From Candidatus Nitrosopumilus sp. (lineage in GTDB: Archaea > Thermoproteota > Nitrososphaeria > Nitrososphaerales > Nitrosopumilaceae), in assembly GCA_011055585.1 (NCBI GenBank), contig DRGT01000073.1, positions 1-28,580 of the forward strand: 28,580 nt of DNA. Direction: 5' to 3'. The number at the start of each line of letters is the position of its first letter. Position 1 is the stretch's first letter. The position numbers were made by a program, and so were the translations under genes. Below the pieces are notes generated by a model that saw nothing but the letters and a program-made list of their open reading frames with translations, was not told the DNA's origin and ran no database searches. Shown piece by piece: positions 1-7,806 of this stretch.

Positions 1-16
1 ATAAAGTGAACCTTAT

Positions 17-25
17 CTATAATAA
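17..25 (+). promoter_or_regulatory. TATA-like box before the 43-183 ORF
   Basis: A ctataataa stretch centred about 22 bases before the ATG at 43, close to the spacing seen upstream of other genes in the window. It suggests that the short ORF is, or recently was, transcribed as a leaderless mRNA. Confidence 0.35.
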
Positions 26-42
26 TTCAATAAAATTTATTC

Positions 43-183
43 ATGGTAAAACTAGGCATCATTCAAACTTGTTCTTTTTCTTCTAATGAACAAGGACTTA
101 ACAAAGTTTCAAAAAATTTCAATCTAAAAAAATATCAAAAAAGTCGAAAAACTAGGTTTTCAGATTCTAGAAAATTTTCTTAA
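43..183 (+). pseudogene. Possible truncated carbon-nitrogen hydrolase (nitrilase-like) N-terminus
   Basis: A 46-codon ORF that ends 2 bases before the convergent inositol-phosphate synthase stop. Its first residues, MVKLGIIQT, resemble the first beta strand of carbon-nitrogen hydrolases (nitrilase/amidase family, normally about 260-300 aa). After about residue 24 the sequence becomes Lys/Ser-rich and loses any resemblance; the catalytic Glu, Lys and Cys regions are absent. A TATA-like box lies at a plausible distance upstream. Most likely a degraded 5' remnant of a nitrilase-family gene; a genuine short protein or chance ORF are the alternatives. The resemblance rests on about ten residues only. 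Confidence 0.3.
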
Positions 184-185
184 AA

Positions 186-1352
186 TTAATTTCCTTTAAC
201 AAATTCTTCACAAGCAGTTTTTGCTTGTGGATCAGTCATTTGTTGAGGAGGATGTTTCATTAAATAAGCGCTAGCAGGGATGAGTGGCCCTCCAATTCCC
301 CTATCAAGAGCAATTTTAGCTAAACGTAATGCATCAATTACAATACCGGCAGAATTTGCTTTATCATCAACTTCCAATCTTACTTCCATGTTGTATGGAA
401 TATTTGCCCATTGTCTTCCTTCAATTCTCATGAACATTAATTTTGTATTTTCTAAAAAGGGGATAAAATCAGAAGGGCCAACATAGATTTGATCGTCATC
501 AAGTCTTTCATCTAATTGACTTTGAACACTTTCAGTTTTTGAAATTCTTTTACTGGCTAGTCGTTCTTGTTCTTTCATGTTTAGAAAGTCAGTATTTCCA
601 CCTACATTGATTTGATATGTTCGTTCAATTTTAGTTCCACGATCATTACATAATCTTGCAAGTGTTCTGTGAACAATTGTAGCGCCAACCTGGCCTTTAA
701 TATCATCACCAATAATTGGAATATTTTTTTCTGCAAATTTTTTGCCCCATTCTTCACCTGATGCAATAAAAGATGGAATACAATTTACAAAAGCTGTGTT
801 TGTATCAAGACACATTTGAGCCCAAAATTGTGTGGCCTTTTCGGAACCAACTGGCAGATACGAAACAAGTATTTCAGTTCCTGTTTCTTTGATTACTTTT
901 TTTATTTCTTCAGCAAGTTCTGATTCTGATTTGTTGCTTTTGATTGGTTTAACTCTATTTTCTACCCAAATTCCAACACCATCAAGTGCAGGGCCTTCAT
1001 AGACTTTGGCATTTGTTTTTGGCATTTCGTCTTTTGGAATCCATTCTACCAGGTTTGGATACTCATAAATTGCTTCATTGATTGTCTTGCCAATCTTATT
1101 TTCACCAACCTCAAATCCACATACAAAATCAATATCATGAATTCCATAACCGCTTAATTCTTGATGAATAATTCCGATAACTTTCTGAGATGGATCTTTT
1201 CTATAGTATTCAATGCCTTGAATTAATCCAGAAAAACAATTGCCTATGCCTACCAATCCAACCTTAATTTTATCTGACATTCGCACTTTGTCTTCTTCAG
1301 CTGGTTTAAAGTCTTCCCAAATCCAAACTAATTTTTGAGAATATTTTTTCAT
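186..1352 (-). CDS. ino1: Inositol-1-phosphate (inositol-3-phosphate) synthase
   Basis: Converts glucose 6-phosphate to inositol phosphate with NAD as internal redox cofactor; in archaea the product feeds phosphoinositol-type lipid head groups. The NAD-binding glycine motif VGLVGIGNCFSG lies at residues 31-44 of the 388-residue reading, and the central and C-terminal regions fit the short prokaryotic Ino1 family. The start is uncertain: the first 24 residues look unlike the family, and an ATG at 1280 (MSDKIKVG) has a TTTAAA box 27 bases upstream (1305-1310), so a 364-residue protein starting at 1280 is favoured. It is divergent from deoxyhypusine synthase. Family call is confident; the start is not. 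Confidence 0.9.
   Translation of the reverse strand: MKKYSQKLVWIWEDFKPAEEDKVRMSDKIKVGLVGIGNCFSGLIQGIEYYRKDPSQKVIGIIHQELSGYGIHDIDFVCGFEVGENKIGKTINEAIYEYPNLVEWIPKDEMPKTNAKVYEGPALDGVGIWVENRVKPIKSNKSESELAEEIKKVIKETGTEILVSYLPVGSEKATQFWAQMCLDTNTAFVNCIPSFIASGEEWGKKFAEKNIPIIGDDIKGQVGATIVHRTLARLCNDRGTKIERTYQINVGGNTDFLNMKEQERLASKRISKTESVQSQLDERLDDDQIYVGPSDFIPFLENTKLMFMRIEGRQWANIPYNMEVRLEVDDKANSAGIVIDALRLAKIALDRGIGGPLIPASAYLMKHPPQQMTDPQAKTACEEFVKGN
1305..1310 (-). promoter_or_regulatory. TATA-like box supporting the internal start of the inositol phosphate synthase
   Basis: TTTAAA (flanked as ACTTTAAACC on the minus strand) centred about 27 bases upstream of the ATG at 1280. This is the spacing expected for a leaderless archaeal transcript starting at that ATG rather than the one at 1352. 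Confidence 0.4.
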
Positions 1353-1364
1353 AATAGGTCAGAA

Positions 1365-1372
1365 TTTTATAA
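1365..1372 (+). promoter_or_regulatory. TATA box of deoxyhypusine synthase
   Basis: TTTTATAA centred about 25 bases before the ATG at 1394, so the dys mRNA is probably leaderless. Confidence 0.5.
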
Positions 1373-1393
1373 CCGCATCCAAGTGTTCATTTC

Positions 1394-2338
1394 ATGATAA
1401 AACCTGGGCGCCCAGTAAAAGACATTGAAATCAAAAAAGATACTAGTATAGACAAAATCTTTAATGAAATGTCACAATCTGGAGGTTTTGAATCCACTAG
1501 TCTTTCAGCTGGATTAGAAATCTTAACAGAAATGATTTCAGATGAAAAATGTCTAAGATTTCTTTCATGTGTTGCCGCGGTACTGTCTACAGGTCTTCGT
1601 GGAATAATAAAAGACATGATTAAGAACAAGTGGTTTGATGTGATGATTACTACTTGTGGGGCATTAGATCATGACATTGCACGATATTTTTCAAATTATA
1701 AAGAAGGCTCATTCACTATGGATGATAGTGAATTAGTAAACCAAAACATTCACAGATTAGGTAATGTTCTAGTTCCAATGGAAAGTTATGGTCCACTTAT
1801 TGAAGAAAAAATGCAGTCATTTTTGGAGGACGAATACAAATCTGGGACTCGTGAAATGTCAACTGCAGATATTTGTAAAATGATTGGAAAACATCTTGGT
1901 GAGAATTCATTTTTGTATTGGGCATACAAAAATAATGTTCCAGTAATTGTTCCAGGAATAGTGGATGGCGCAGTAGGAAGTCAAATTTGGCTTTTTTCGC
2001 AAAAACATAATGATTTTAAATTAAATCTTATTGCAGATTCAAATCTTTTATCTGGTTTAATTTTCAAAGCTGAAAAATCTGGAGCATTTATGATTGGAGG
2101 AGGAATTTCAAAACATCACACTTTGTGGTGGAATCAGTATCGAGATGGCTTAGACTATGCACTTTACATTACAACGGCTCAAGAATTTGATGGTAGTCTA
2201 AGTGGGGCGTTAATTAGAGAAGCAATTTCGTGGGGAAAGGTAACTCAAAATGCAAAACAGGCTACCATTCACGCAGAAGCAACTACCATCCTTCCTTTCT
2301 TGTATTCAGCTTTACTTTCAAAAATAAAACAGTCTTAG
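1394..2338 (+). CDS. dys: Deoxyhypusine synthase
   Basis: Transfers the 4-aminobutyl group of spermidine to a lysine of translation factor aIF5A, the first step of hypusine formation, in the cytoplasm using NAD. The 314-residue length fits the archaeal family. GGGISKHH at residues 235-242 matches the conserved motif around the active-site lysine, here K240. Other family signatures visible are the early TTCGALDHDIAR segment (86-97) and the C-terminal region ITTAQEFDGSLSGA (259-272). A TATA box lies about 25 bases before the ATG. The stop overlaps by four bases with the stop of the convergent flavin-barrel gene. Confidence 0.95.
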   Translation: MIKPGRPVKDIEIKKDTSIDKIFNEMSQSGGFESTSLSAGLEILTEMISDEKCLRFLSCVAAVLSTGLRGIIKDMIKNKWFDVMITTCGALDHDIARYFSNYKEGSFTMDDSELVNQNIHRLGNVLVPMESYGPLIEEKMQSFLEDEYKSGTREMSTADICKMIGKHLGENSFLYWAYKNNVPVIVPGIVDGAVGSQIWLFSQKHNDFKLNLIADSNLLSGLIFKAEKSGAFMIGGGISKHHTLWWNQYRDGLDYALYITTAQEFDGSLSGALIREAISWGKVTQNAKQATIHAEATTILPFLYSALLSKIKQS

Positions 2339-2820
2339 GCAGTAATGCCTGAGCTGTGATCCCATGTGGAATAAAATTTTGGACTTACTTCTAAAATTAC
2401 AGAAACACCATTTTTCACACCATCTAACAAAAATTTTGCGATTTCATTATCCAAACTTCCCGTATATTTTAACATGATTTTTTCTGCAACAGGCAACATT
2501 TGATTAATTTCATATAAAATTTTCACAGTTGCTTTTCCTCTAACACCCTTGTAGGGAATTGTTTCATCATCAATGCAAAAATACACATTGTTATTGTTTT
2601 TTATGTTCTGAACTTTTTTTGACGTCTTACTTGTTTCAATATACAATTTTTCATTATCATAAAAATACCAAACTGTATGAATATTAGGTTCAGAATTTTT
2701 ATCAACAGTTCCCAGTTGAAGATTTAGTTTACTATTCTTTAGAAAATCAATTGTTTGTTGTTGTGTTAATGCTGAACCAAAACCTGGGCTGGCATGTACT
2801 ATGTTCATAAGTTGCTTCAT
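2335..2820 (-). CDS. Pyridoxamine 5'-phosphate oxidase-like flavin split-barrel protein
   Basis: A 161-residue protein with the pattern of the small FMN/F420-binding split-barrel family: an early strand followed by LGTVDKNSEPNIHTVWYFYD (36-55), then the GVRGKATVKIL core strand. Such proteins bind FMN, F420 or haem; the substrate cannot be told. It is translationally coupled to the upstream DUF1059 gene: start and stop share ATGA at 2817-2820. The 3' end overlaps dys by four bases. It may act as an F420-dependent reductase or a cofactor-binding protein; true pyridoxamine phosphate oxidase activity is unlikely from the small size. Confidence 0.8.
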   Translation of the reverse strand: MKQLMNIVHASPGFGSALTQQQTIDFLKNSKLNLQLGTVDKNSEPNIHTVWYFYDNEKLYIETSKTSKKVQNIKNNNNVYFCIDDETIPYKGVRGKATVKILYEINQMLPVAEKIMLKYTGSLDNEIAKFLLDGVKNGVSVILEVSPKFYSTWDHSSGITA

Positions 2821-2978
2821 CCTTTTCTTAGAATGAATTGCATCAAAGCCTCTTTTGTATATTCAATGCCATGTTCGTCTAGAGTGTGTTTTGCAAATTC
2901 TGCGATCACATTCTCAATTTCTCCTTCCGCTACGAATTCACACTCAAATCCATAGTCACTGCATTTCAGCTTTGCCAT
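2817..2978 (-). CDS. DUF1059 family small protein
   Basis: A 53-codon gene starting MAKLKCSDYGFECEFVAEG. This is the pattern of the DUF1059 family of small cytosolic proteins (about 55-60 aa) with an N-terminal Cys-containing beta hairpin and a helical C-terminus; two cysteines (C6 and C13) fit the proposed metal-binding role. The start has an ACTATTATTC box about 27 bases upstream. Its TGA overlaps the ATG of the flavin-barrel gene (ATGA), indicating a two-gene operon. The function of DUF1059 is not established. Confidence 0.8.
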   Translation of the reverse strand: MAKLKCSDYGFECEFVAEGEIENVIAEFAKHTLDEHGIEYTKEALMQFILRKG

Positions 2979-3085
2979 GAGTAAAGTGGTTTTGGCACTG
3001 GAATAATAGTTTTCCCAATTCCCATATCCGATTTTGGTTAGCAGTTTTTAAAATTAATAAAAAAGAATGATTTCTATAATATCAT

Positions 3086-3238
3086 ATGATGACAGAACCT
3101 CCAAAAGCCTCAGGAGGAGATGAAATATGTCCCATTTGTGATAAACCAAAATCAAGGCATACTCCTAACGAAGTGCTTGTTTGTTCTCGGAAAATAAGAG
3201 AATATCATGACGCTAAAGAAGAACACGGTAAAGAATAG
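3086..3238 (+). CDS. Small CxxC protein, hypothetical
   Basis: A 50-codon ORF starting with two consecutive ATGs (3086 or 3089). It contains a single knuckle ICPICDKPKSRHTP at about residues 14-27, with another Cys and His further on, and a charged helical C-terminus. The knuckle suggests zinc binding. It has an AT-rich TATA-like stretch (TTTTTAAAATTAATAA) about 30 bases upstream. I do not recognise a named family. Confidence 0.65.
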   Translation: MMTEPPKASGGDEICPICDKPKSRHTPNEVLVCSRKIREYHDAKEEHGKE

Positions 3239-3285
3239 TTCATCACGATAAACTATTATTCATTGTATTCAAAATAAGATCAAGT

Positions 3286-3999
3286 TTGTTTCCAAGAATT
3301 AGAATTAAGGAATTAAAGCCAATTAACATAGAAGGAGGTTATCTTGTAGATGGTTTTCCATCAGTTGGATTTACAGAAGCAATTGCCACTGAATCATTAA
3401 TTCACACTACACAGTTTGACTTGGCAGGAATTCTTGATTGTGATGGGTTTCCTCCAGTCAGTCTAATCAAAGACGGTAAACCAAATTATCCGACTAGAAT
3501 ATTTGTGAATGAAAGTTTGAAGGTAGCAGTTTTTTCATCTTATCTTACAATTGCAGAACCAATGCATAGAACAGTAGCTCGTACTATGCTAAGTTGGGCA
3601 AGAAAACACAATATTTCACTGATTGTTAGTGGAGTTGCCATAAAATCTCAAGGAAGTAATGAACAGATCTTAGCGGTTGCAAGCACAGATGAGGCAAAAA
3701 ACAAGTTGAATGAAGCAGGATTTTCTATTTTAACCCACGGTACAATTCCTGGCATTCCTGGTCTTTTACTAAATGAAGGAATGATAAATAATCAAAATGT
3801 TATAGTAATTTTGTTTAATGCAATTGGAACTAGTCCTGACTTTAAGGCAAGCGCACAACTGTGTCTTGCAATGTCAAAGCTCATACCTGGAATTTCTTGT
3901 GATATTGCAATGCTTCAAAAAGAAGCAGAAAAGGCAGAGAAAAACATCAAAGAGGTCGAAGAAGAAGCTAGAGATCTTAAGAGCTCAATGTACGGTTAA
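3286..3999 (+). CDS. PAC2 family protein (archaeal proteasome-assembly-chaperone-like)
   Basis: A 237-residue cytosolic protein of the PAC2 family, related to eukaryotic proteasome assembly chaperones and conserved in archaea (PbaA/PbaB relatives). Visible features are the early LVDGFPSVGFTEAIATESLI segment (20-39), the central SGVAIKSQG loop, GIPGLLLNEG, and a C-terminal charged coiled coil (KEAEKAEKNIKEVEEEARDL). The reading starts with TTG at 3286, as no in-frame ATG precedes the conserved region. Its stop shares four bases with the convergent small membrane-protein gene. Family assignment is confident; a proteasome role is by analogy. Confidence 0.85.
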   Translation: MFPRIRIKELKPINIEGGYLVDGFPSVGFTEAIATESLIHTTQFDLAGILDCDGFPPVSLIKDGKPNYPTRIFVNESLKVAVFSSYLTIAEPMHRTVARTMLSWARKHNISLIVSGVAIKSQGSNEQILAVASTDEAKNKLNEAGFSILTHGTIPGIPGLLLNEGMINNQNVIVILFNAIGTSPDFKASAQLCLAMSKLIPGISCDIAMLQKEAEKAEKNIKEVEEEARDLKSSMYG

Positions 4000-4235
4000 C
4001 CACAATCAATTATTTCTATCTCCGGTTCACATTCACCATTAAACACGTCTATTCGTTCAACTATACTTGCACAAAATTCTGGGTCTAACGTTTGTTCAAA
4101 TTTTTCAATGTCATTAAGAATTCCAATGTGTTTTACTGAACATGATGTAAAAATGGTTCCTAATAATATCCCGATTGATACTGCAATAATTATTACAACA
4201 ATAGTTTTAGTCGTCTTAGTTTTGAGTGATGTCAA
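3996..4235 (-). CDS. Small membrane-anchored protein with Cys-rich C-terminus
   Basis: A 79-residue protein: a basic N-terminus, one hydrophobic segment at about residues 12-31, then a lipobox-like IFTSC followed by a short acidic domain with three more cysteines. It could be a single-pass membrane protein or a lipoprotein with the lipid on C32, exposed outside the cell. The TTG start at 4235 lies within the 3' end of the Alba gene (20-base overlap), so the two are probably co-transcribed. No known family was recognised. Confidence 0.65.
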   Translation of the reverse strand: MTSLKTKTTKTIVVIIIAVSIGILLGTIFTSCSVKHIGILNDIEKFEQTLDPEFCASIVERIDVFNGECEPEIEIIDCG

Positions 4236-4716
4236 TTTCTATTGTAGAAACATTACGTTTTTTTCCATCCTGAGAGATCAATGAATCAGAAGCAATTCTA
4301 ACATCGCTTACTGTATATCCTACAGTATTCATTCTTTTGACAATCATTTGGGAAACATCAACTGCTTGTGTAATTCGCTTTCCTCTCGCCTTTATTGTAA
4401 CAGTTGGTTGAGTGGATAATTGTGTTAGAGTTGCTGTAACATATGTCATAATTGGTTTTGTTCCAACAAATATTACATTTCGTTCTTTTGTTTCTGTTTT
4501 TTCTACTGGAGAGGTAGTTGTTTCAGTTTGAGGTTCTGGAGAAGGTTCTGGTTCAGGTGTTTCTTGAACGGTTTGTTTGGGTTCAGGTGTTGGTTCTGAT
4601 ACTTGAGGAGTTGATTCACCTTCGGTAATTTGTTCAGATTGTTGTTTTTCTTGTTTTGTTTTCTGAAATTCTGAAAATATTTCCTCGGCTTCAGTCGGCT
4701 TGTTATTTTCGCTCAA
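4216..4716 (-). CDS. alba: Alba-domain nucleic-acid-binding protein with long acidic Pro-rich N-terminal extension
   Basis: Residues about 78-166 form a complete Alba domain: NVIFVGTKPIMTYVTATL opens the fold, followed by KARGKRITQAVDVSQ and a C-terminal strand pair. Alba proteins are dimeric DNA/RNA-binding chromatin proteins, normally about 90 aa. Here a 77-residue low-complexity tail precedes it, rich in Glu, Pro, Gln and Thr (for example PEPEPSPEPQ), predicted disordered and strongly acidic. The reading starts with TTG at 4716; there is no in-frame ATG before the Alba domain. The 3' end overlaps the small membrane-protein gene. The usual acetylatable Lys of Alba falls near the GTKP motif. 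Confidence 0.9.
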   Translation of the reverse strand: MSENNKPTEAEEIFSEFQKTKQEKQQSEQITEGESTPQVSEPTPEPKQTVQETPEPEPSPEPQTETTTSPVEKTETKERNVIFVGTKPIMTYVTATLTQLSTQPTVTIKARGKRITQAVDVSQMIVKRMNTVGYTVSDVRIASDSLISQDGKKRNVSTIEIDITQN

Positions 4717-4757
4717 ATCGTTATTCCTACAGAATCAGCTTGTTCATTTGGTTTTAT

Positions 4758-5006
4758 TTAATGTTTAAGATTTTTACGTTCAATGTACTCTTCAAAAATT
4801 TTTTCCAAATTGTCATTGCCAGAATTTTGCTTAACTTTTTCGACTAATTCCTTTTCTTCAATTTCATAACAATTCAAAATATCTTGAGAATCTTTGTAAA
4901 CCAGCAAAACTTTATCCTGAAAAATACAATGATAGAGTTTCTCTTTTTCCATCAATTCAGGTTTAATCTTTATTCCATCATCACCAGCAGTAATTGGATT
5001 TGTCAC
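4758..5006 (-). CDS. Hypothetical protein, 82 aa
   Basis: A small charged cytosolic protein beginning with GTG at 5006. The middle (LYHCIFQDKVLLVYKDSQD, about 24-42) reads as a short beta hairpin and the C-terminus as a Lys/Glu-rich helix. It lies upstream of the Alba gene on the same strand, 41 bases away, and is divergent from the polymerase gene at 5084. No family recognised. Confidence 0.6.
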   Translation of the reverse strand: MTNPITAGDDGIKIKPELMEKEKLYHCIFQDKVLLVYKDSQDILNCYEIEEKELVEKVKQNSGNDNLEKIFEEYIERKNLKH

Positions 5007-5052
5007 AAAAACATTGAAACTATATTATATTTAGATGAAACCCTCCCGATAT

Positions 5053-5060
5053 CATAATAT
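5053..5060 (+). promoter_or_regulatory. TATA box of the Pol IV gene
   Basis: CATAATAT centred 27 bases before the ATG at 5084, giving a leaderless transcript. Confidence 0.45.
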
Positions 5061-5083
5061 TCTTTTTTTGTTATGAAATACTA

Positions 5084-6175
5084 ATGAATCGGATAATTTT
5101 TCACATTGATTTTGATTACTTTTTTGCTCAATGTGAAGAAATTCGTGCTCCTGAATTGAAAACAAAACCTGTTGCGGTGTGTGTTTATTCAGACAGAGGT
5201 GGAGATAGTGGAGCAATTGCTACTGCAAACTACATGGCAAGAAAATTTGGAGTAAAATCAGGTATGTCAATACGTTTTGCTAAAAAAAGACTAGAGGAAA
5301 GACCAGACACAGTTTTTCTTCCAACAGACTTTGATTACTATTCAGATATGTCAGAAAAAGCCATGAAAATAATTGAGAGATTTGCAGATGTTTTTGAATA
5401 TGTTGGAAAAGATGAAGCATATCTTGATGTTTCAGAAAAAACAGAAGGAAGTTTTGAAAAGGCAGGTCATCTTGCTCAACAAATCAAAAACACAATTCGT
5501 GAAAAAGTAAAGCTCACATGCACTATTGGAATTTCTCCAAACAAACTAGTCTCAAAAATCGCATCAGATTTTAAAAAACCAGATGGACTAACAGTTGTTC
5601 CTCCAGAAAAGGTTGAAGCCTTTTTGGATCCGTTAAAGATTAGAGACATTCCAGGAATTGGTAAAAAAACCGAAGAAAAATTCTCTGAAATGAAGCTTGA
5701 AACCATATCAGATTTGAAAAAACTTGATGTTTTTTCATTAAATCAACAATTTGGAAGAAAAGGTGGCGCATACATTTACAATTCTGCAAGAGGAATTTAT
5801 GATGAACCAGTAACTCCTCGTTCTCCAAATATTCAATATTCTAAGATTGTTACTTTGAAAAAAGATTCTAAAGACTTTGATTTTCTTTCAGAGAATCTTG
5901 ATGAGCTATCTAAAGAAGTTCATGAAATTATTCGAAACAAGGATTTGATGTTCAAATCAGTTGGTGTTCAGTTTGTTCAATCTGATTTATCAAATAAAAC
6001 AAAATCTAGAATGTTACGAAACCCAACGTCGAGTCTTGATGAACTTATGAAAACAGCAAAACAACTATTGAAAGAAGCGCTAGAAGATCAAACAATTGAT
6101 GTGAGAAGATTAGGAGTTAAAGTTTCTGAATTATCAGAAATGAAAGGTCAAAGCAATATTGACAGTTATTTTTGA
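5084..6175 (+). CDS. dbh/dinB: DNA polymerase IV (Y-family, Dpo4/DinB type)
   Basis: A 363-residue translesion polymerase, full length for the Dpo4 group. The palm motif HIDFDYFFAQCEE (7-19) supplies catalytic D9, with F14 in the steric-gate position; GKDEAYLD carries the second acidic pair. Next come TIGISPNKLVSKIASDFKKP in the thumb approach and the helix-hairpin-helix PGIGKKTEEKF. The little-finger domain follows, and the protein ends in QSNIDSYF, a good PCNA-interacting (PIP) box. The ATG has a TATA box 27 bases upstream. It inserts nucleotides opposite damaged bases at forks and should be recruited by the sliding clamp. Confidence 0.95.
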   Translation: MNRIIFHIDFDYFFAQCEEIRAPELKTKPVAVCVYSDRGGDSGAIATANYMARKFGVKSGMSIRFAKKRLEERPDTVFLPTDFDYYSDMSEKAMKIIERFADVFEYVGKDEAYLDVSEKTEGSFEKAGHLAQQIKNTIREKVKLTCTIGISPNKLVSKIASDFKKPDGLTVVPPEKVEAFLDPLKIRDIPGIGKKTEEKFSEMKLETISDLKKLDVFSLNQQFGRKGGAYIYNSARGIYDEPVTPRSPNIQYSKIVTLKKDSKDFDFLSENLDELSKEVHEIIRNKDLMFKSVGVQFVQSDLSNKTKSRMLRNPTSSLDELMKTAKQLLKEALEDQTIDVRRLGVKVSELSEMKGQSNIDSYF

Positions 6176-6177
6176 AT

Positions 6178-6183
6178 TATATA
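6178..6183 (+). promoter_or_regulatory. TATA box before the 6205 gene
   Basis: TATATA about 25 bases upstream of the ATG at 6205, starting just after the Pol IV stop, so the small gene has its own promoter. Confidence 0.45.
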
Positions 6184-6204
6184 TGAACATATTATTTTAG
6201 AATC

Positions 6205-6408
6205 ATGGCAAAAAAACTAACCAATAATACAAAAATGATTATAATTTTATCAATCGCTGCTATTCTAATTGTATTTTCAACAAACGTTCTTCCTGATTTG
6301 ATTGATGAAAAACCAACAACTGCATCAGATGAATATCGTTATGAAACAACTTTTCCAGTAGGTCGCCCTTCAGGATCAAATATAAATGAAGAAAATCCTG
6401 CTCCATGA
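6205..6408 (+). CDS. Small single-pass membrane protein, hypothetical
   Basis: A 67-residue protein with a short basic N-terminus, one hydrophobic segment at about residues 10-29 (MIIILSIAAILIVFSTNVL) and a polar tail rich in Glu, Thr and Pro that would lie outside the cell. It stands 29 bases after Pol IV but has its own TATA box. No recognised family. Confidence 0.65.
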   Translation: MAKKLTNNTKMIIILSIAAILIVFSTNVLPDLIDEKPTTASDEYRYETTFPVGRPSGSNINEENPAP

Positions 6409-6421
6409 GTTAAATTTCAAT

Positions 6422-7756
6422 TCATACTTTGATAATCTGATTTTCAACTAGAAATTTTATTCCATTTAGAAAATCTTGATCAGTTACCTTTCCTTCTGCC
6501 CACCATCTTGCAGTATCCTTAACCCAATTAGGAACAAATGGTAACGATGATTGTTGTGCATCATGTGTGGTAGAAATTTGAATTATTCCTTGATTTATCA
6601 AAAATTGAATTCCTGAAAGAAAATCTTCTTCTCCAATCAGGCCCTTTGACCACCATTCGGCATTATTTTGAATCCAACTTGGAACAGAAGATGTGCTTGA
6701 TTTTATTGATGAGGTTTGGATCATTTCAAGTTGTGTTCCCACAATTTCAATTGATTTTGTTTTATAGCTAAACGGAATTGTCAAAGTTCTTTCGTTTGAT
6801 CCGATTTTTTCTACATATACTGTTTTCCTATCATCAGAAAAAACCTCAAAACTCTCTTCTTCACCATATATTGTCTTTGCATCAATCAATGTTCTTGGTA
6901 GCTCAACAGTGAAGTGACCTCCACTGTTTGTATTTAGTGAAAACCGTAAAGAACTCAAGTCCTCATTTGGCATTACAAGTGAAACCGTGCCAGAGGTAAT
7001 AGAATATACTAAGTTTTGTTGACTGCCAAAGATCTTGATTGACTTTGTTATTTCTTCTGGATGATGAGTTGTGCTAAATGAAAACGCTGTTTCTGCCTCA
7101 CTTGATTTTGAAGAAACTTTGACTAGATAATTTCCAGAGATTTCCCACGGAGAACTATCAGCTGTAAGTTCTGCGTAAAATCGTTGTTCATAGCTTAGTG
7201 TAATCGATTGTGTTTGAATAATTTTTCCTGCTGGATCAATAACTGATAAAACAATTTTAGAACCTGGAGTTGCATCAGCTACTTTACCTGAAATAATTAT
7301 TTTCTCTCCAAATGTGTAACTATTTTTATCAGCAGATATAGTGATTGGAGAAACAAAAATTATGCGTGGTTCTATTTTTGCAGAATTTGAATATCCTCTA
7401 TAAACAGCATGAACAAAATCATTTTCGTTGACAAAGATAGAATCTTCAGCACTAATATCTAATGAAAATCCTATTTGTCCAGAAAATACGCCAGAGTTTA
7501 TTTCGGTTTCAAGTAAATGAAGTGTTAAACCATGTTCAAAAGAATTAGATTTTACTGTGACATAAATGGAATTCTTTATTTGCATATTGGTATTTTGTTT
7601 ATAATCTTGAACTGTAACTGTCCCATACTCCCCTATTTTGTATCCTGATTTATCCCATAGAGGTAGATATTGTACAGCGTTAGCAATTTGTACTGATGAA
7701 AAAATCACCACTACGGTTAAAATCCCAATGAGTAAAAGTGATTTTCTGTGATACAC
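6422..7756 (-). CDS. Secreted Ig-like surface protein with two C-terminal Trp-Trp repeats
   Basis: A 444-residue exported protein starting with GTG at 7756. It has a signal peptide (basic MYHRKS, hydrophobic core to about residue 26), then beta-rich segments reading as two or more Ig-like domains (one around 137-230 with SADKNSYTFGEKIIISGKV). The C-terminus has two copies of a 37-residue repeat, at 358-394 and 408-444, each of the form VPxWhxxxAxWWxxGxhxxxDFLxGIxFL, joined by a Ser/Gln-rich linker. This repeat is common at the ends of thaumarchaeal secreted proteins; its job is unknown. There is no PEFG-type sorting tail. It probably sits at the cell surface. Confidence 0.75.
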   Translation of the reverse strand: MYHRKSLLLIGILTVVVIFSSVQIANAVQYLPLWDKSGYKIGEYGTVTVQDYKQNTNMQIKNSIYVTVKSNSFEHGLTLHLLETEINSGVFSGQIGFSLDISAEDSIFVNENDFVHAVYRGYSNSAKIEPRIIFVSPITISADKNSYTFGEKIIISGKVADATPGSKIVLSVIDPAGKIIQTQSITLSYEQRFYAELTADSSPWEISGNYLVKVSSKSSEAETAFSFSTTHHPEEITKSIKIFGSQQNLVYSITSGTVSLVMPNEDLSSLRFSLNTNSGGHFTVELPRTLIDAKTIYGEEESFEVFSDDRKTVYVEKIGSNERTLTIPFSYKTKSIEIVGTQLEMIQTSSIKSSTSSVPSWIQNNAEWWSKGLIGEEDFLSGIQFLINQGIIQISTTHDAQQSSLPFVPNWVKDTARWWAEGKVTDQDFLNGIKFLVENQIIKV

Positions 7757-7806
7757 TTAGCTAGTTTAATTAGAAAAATCAGTTAACCGTTTGTTTGTTC
7801 AGTTTG

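Noticed and set aside
7782..7791. GTTAACCGTT shared with 11843-11852 as a regulatory motif
   Set aside because: The 10-mer lies at different distances from the two starts and a repeated 10-mer in 28 kb is not remarkable by itself.
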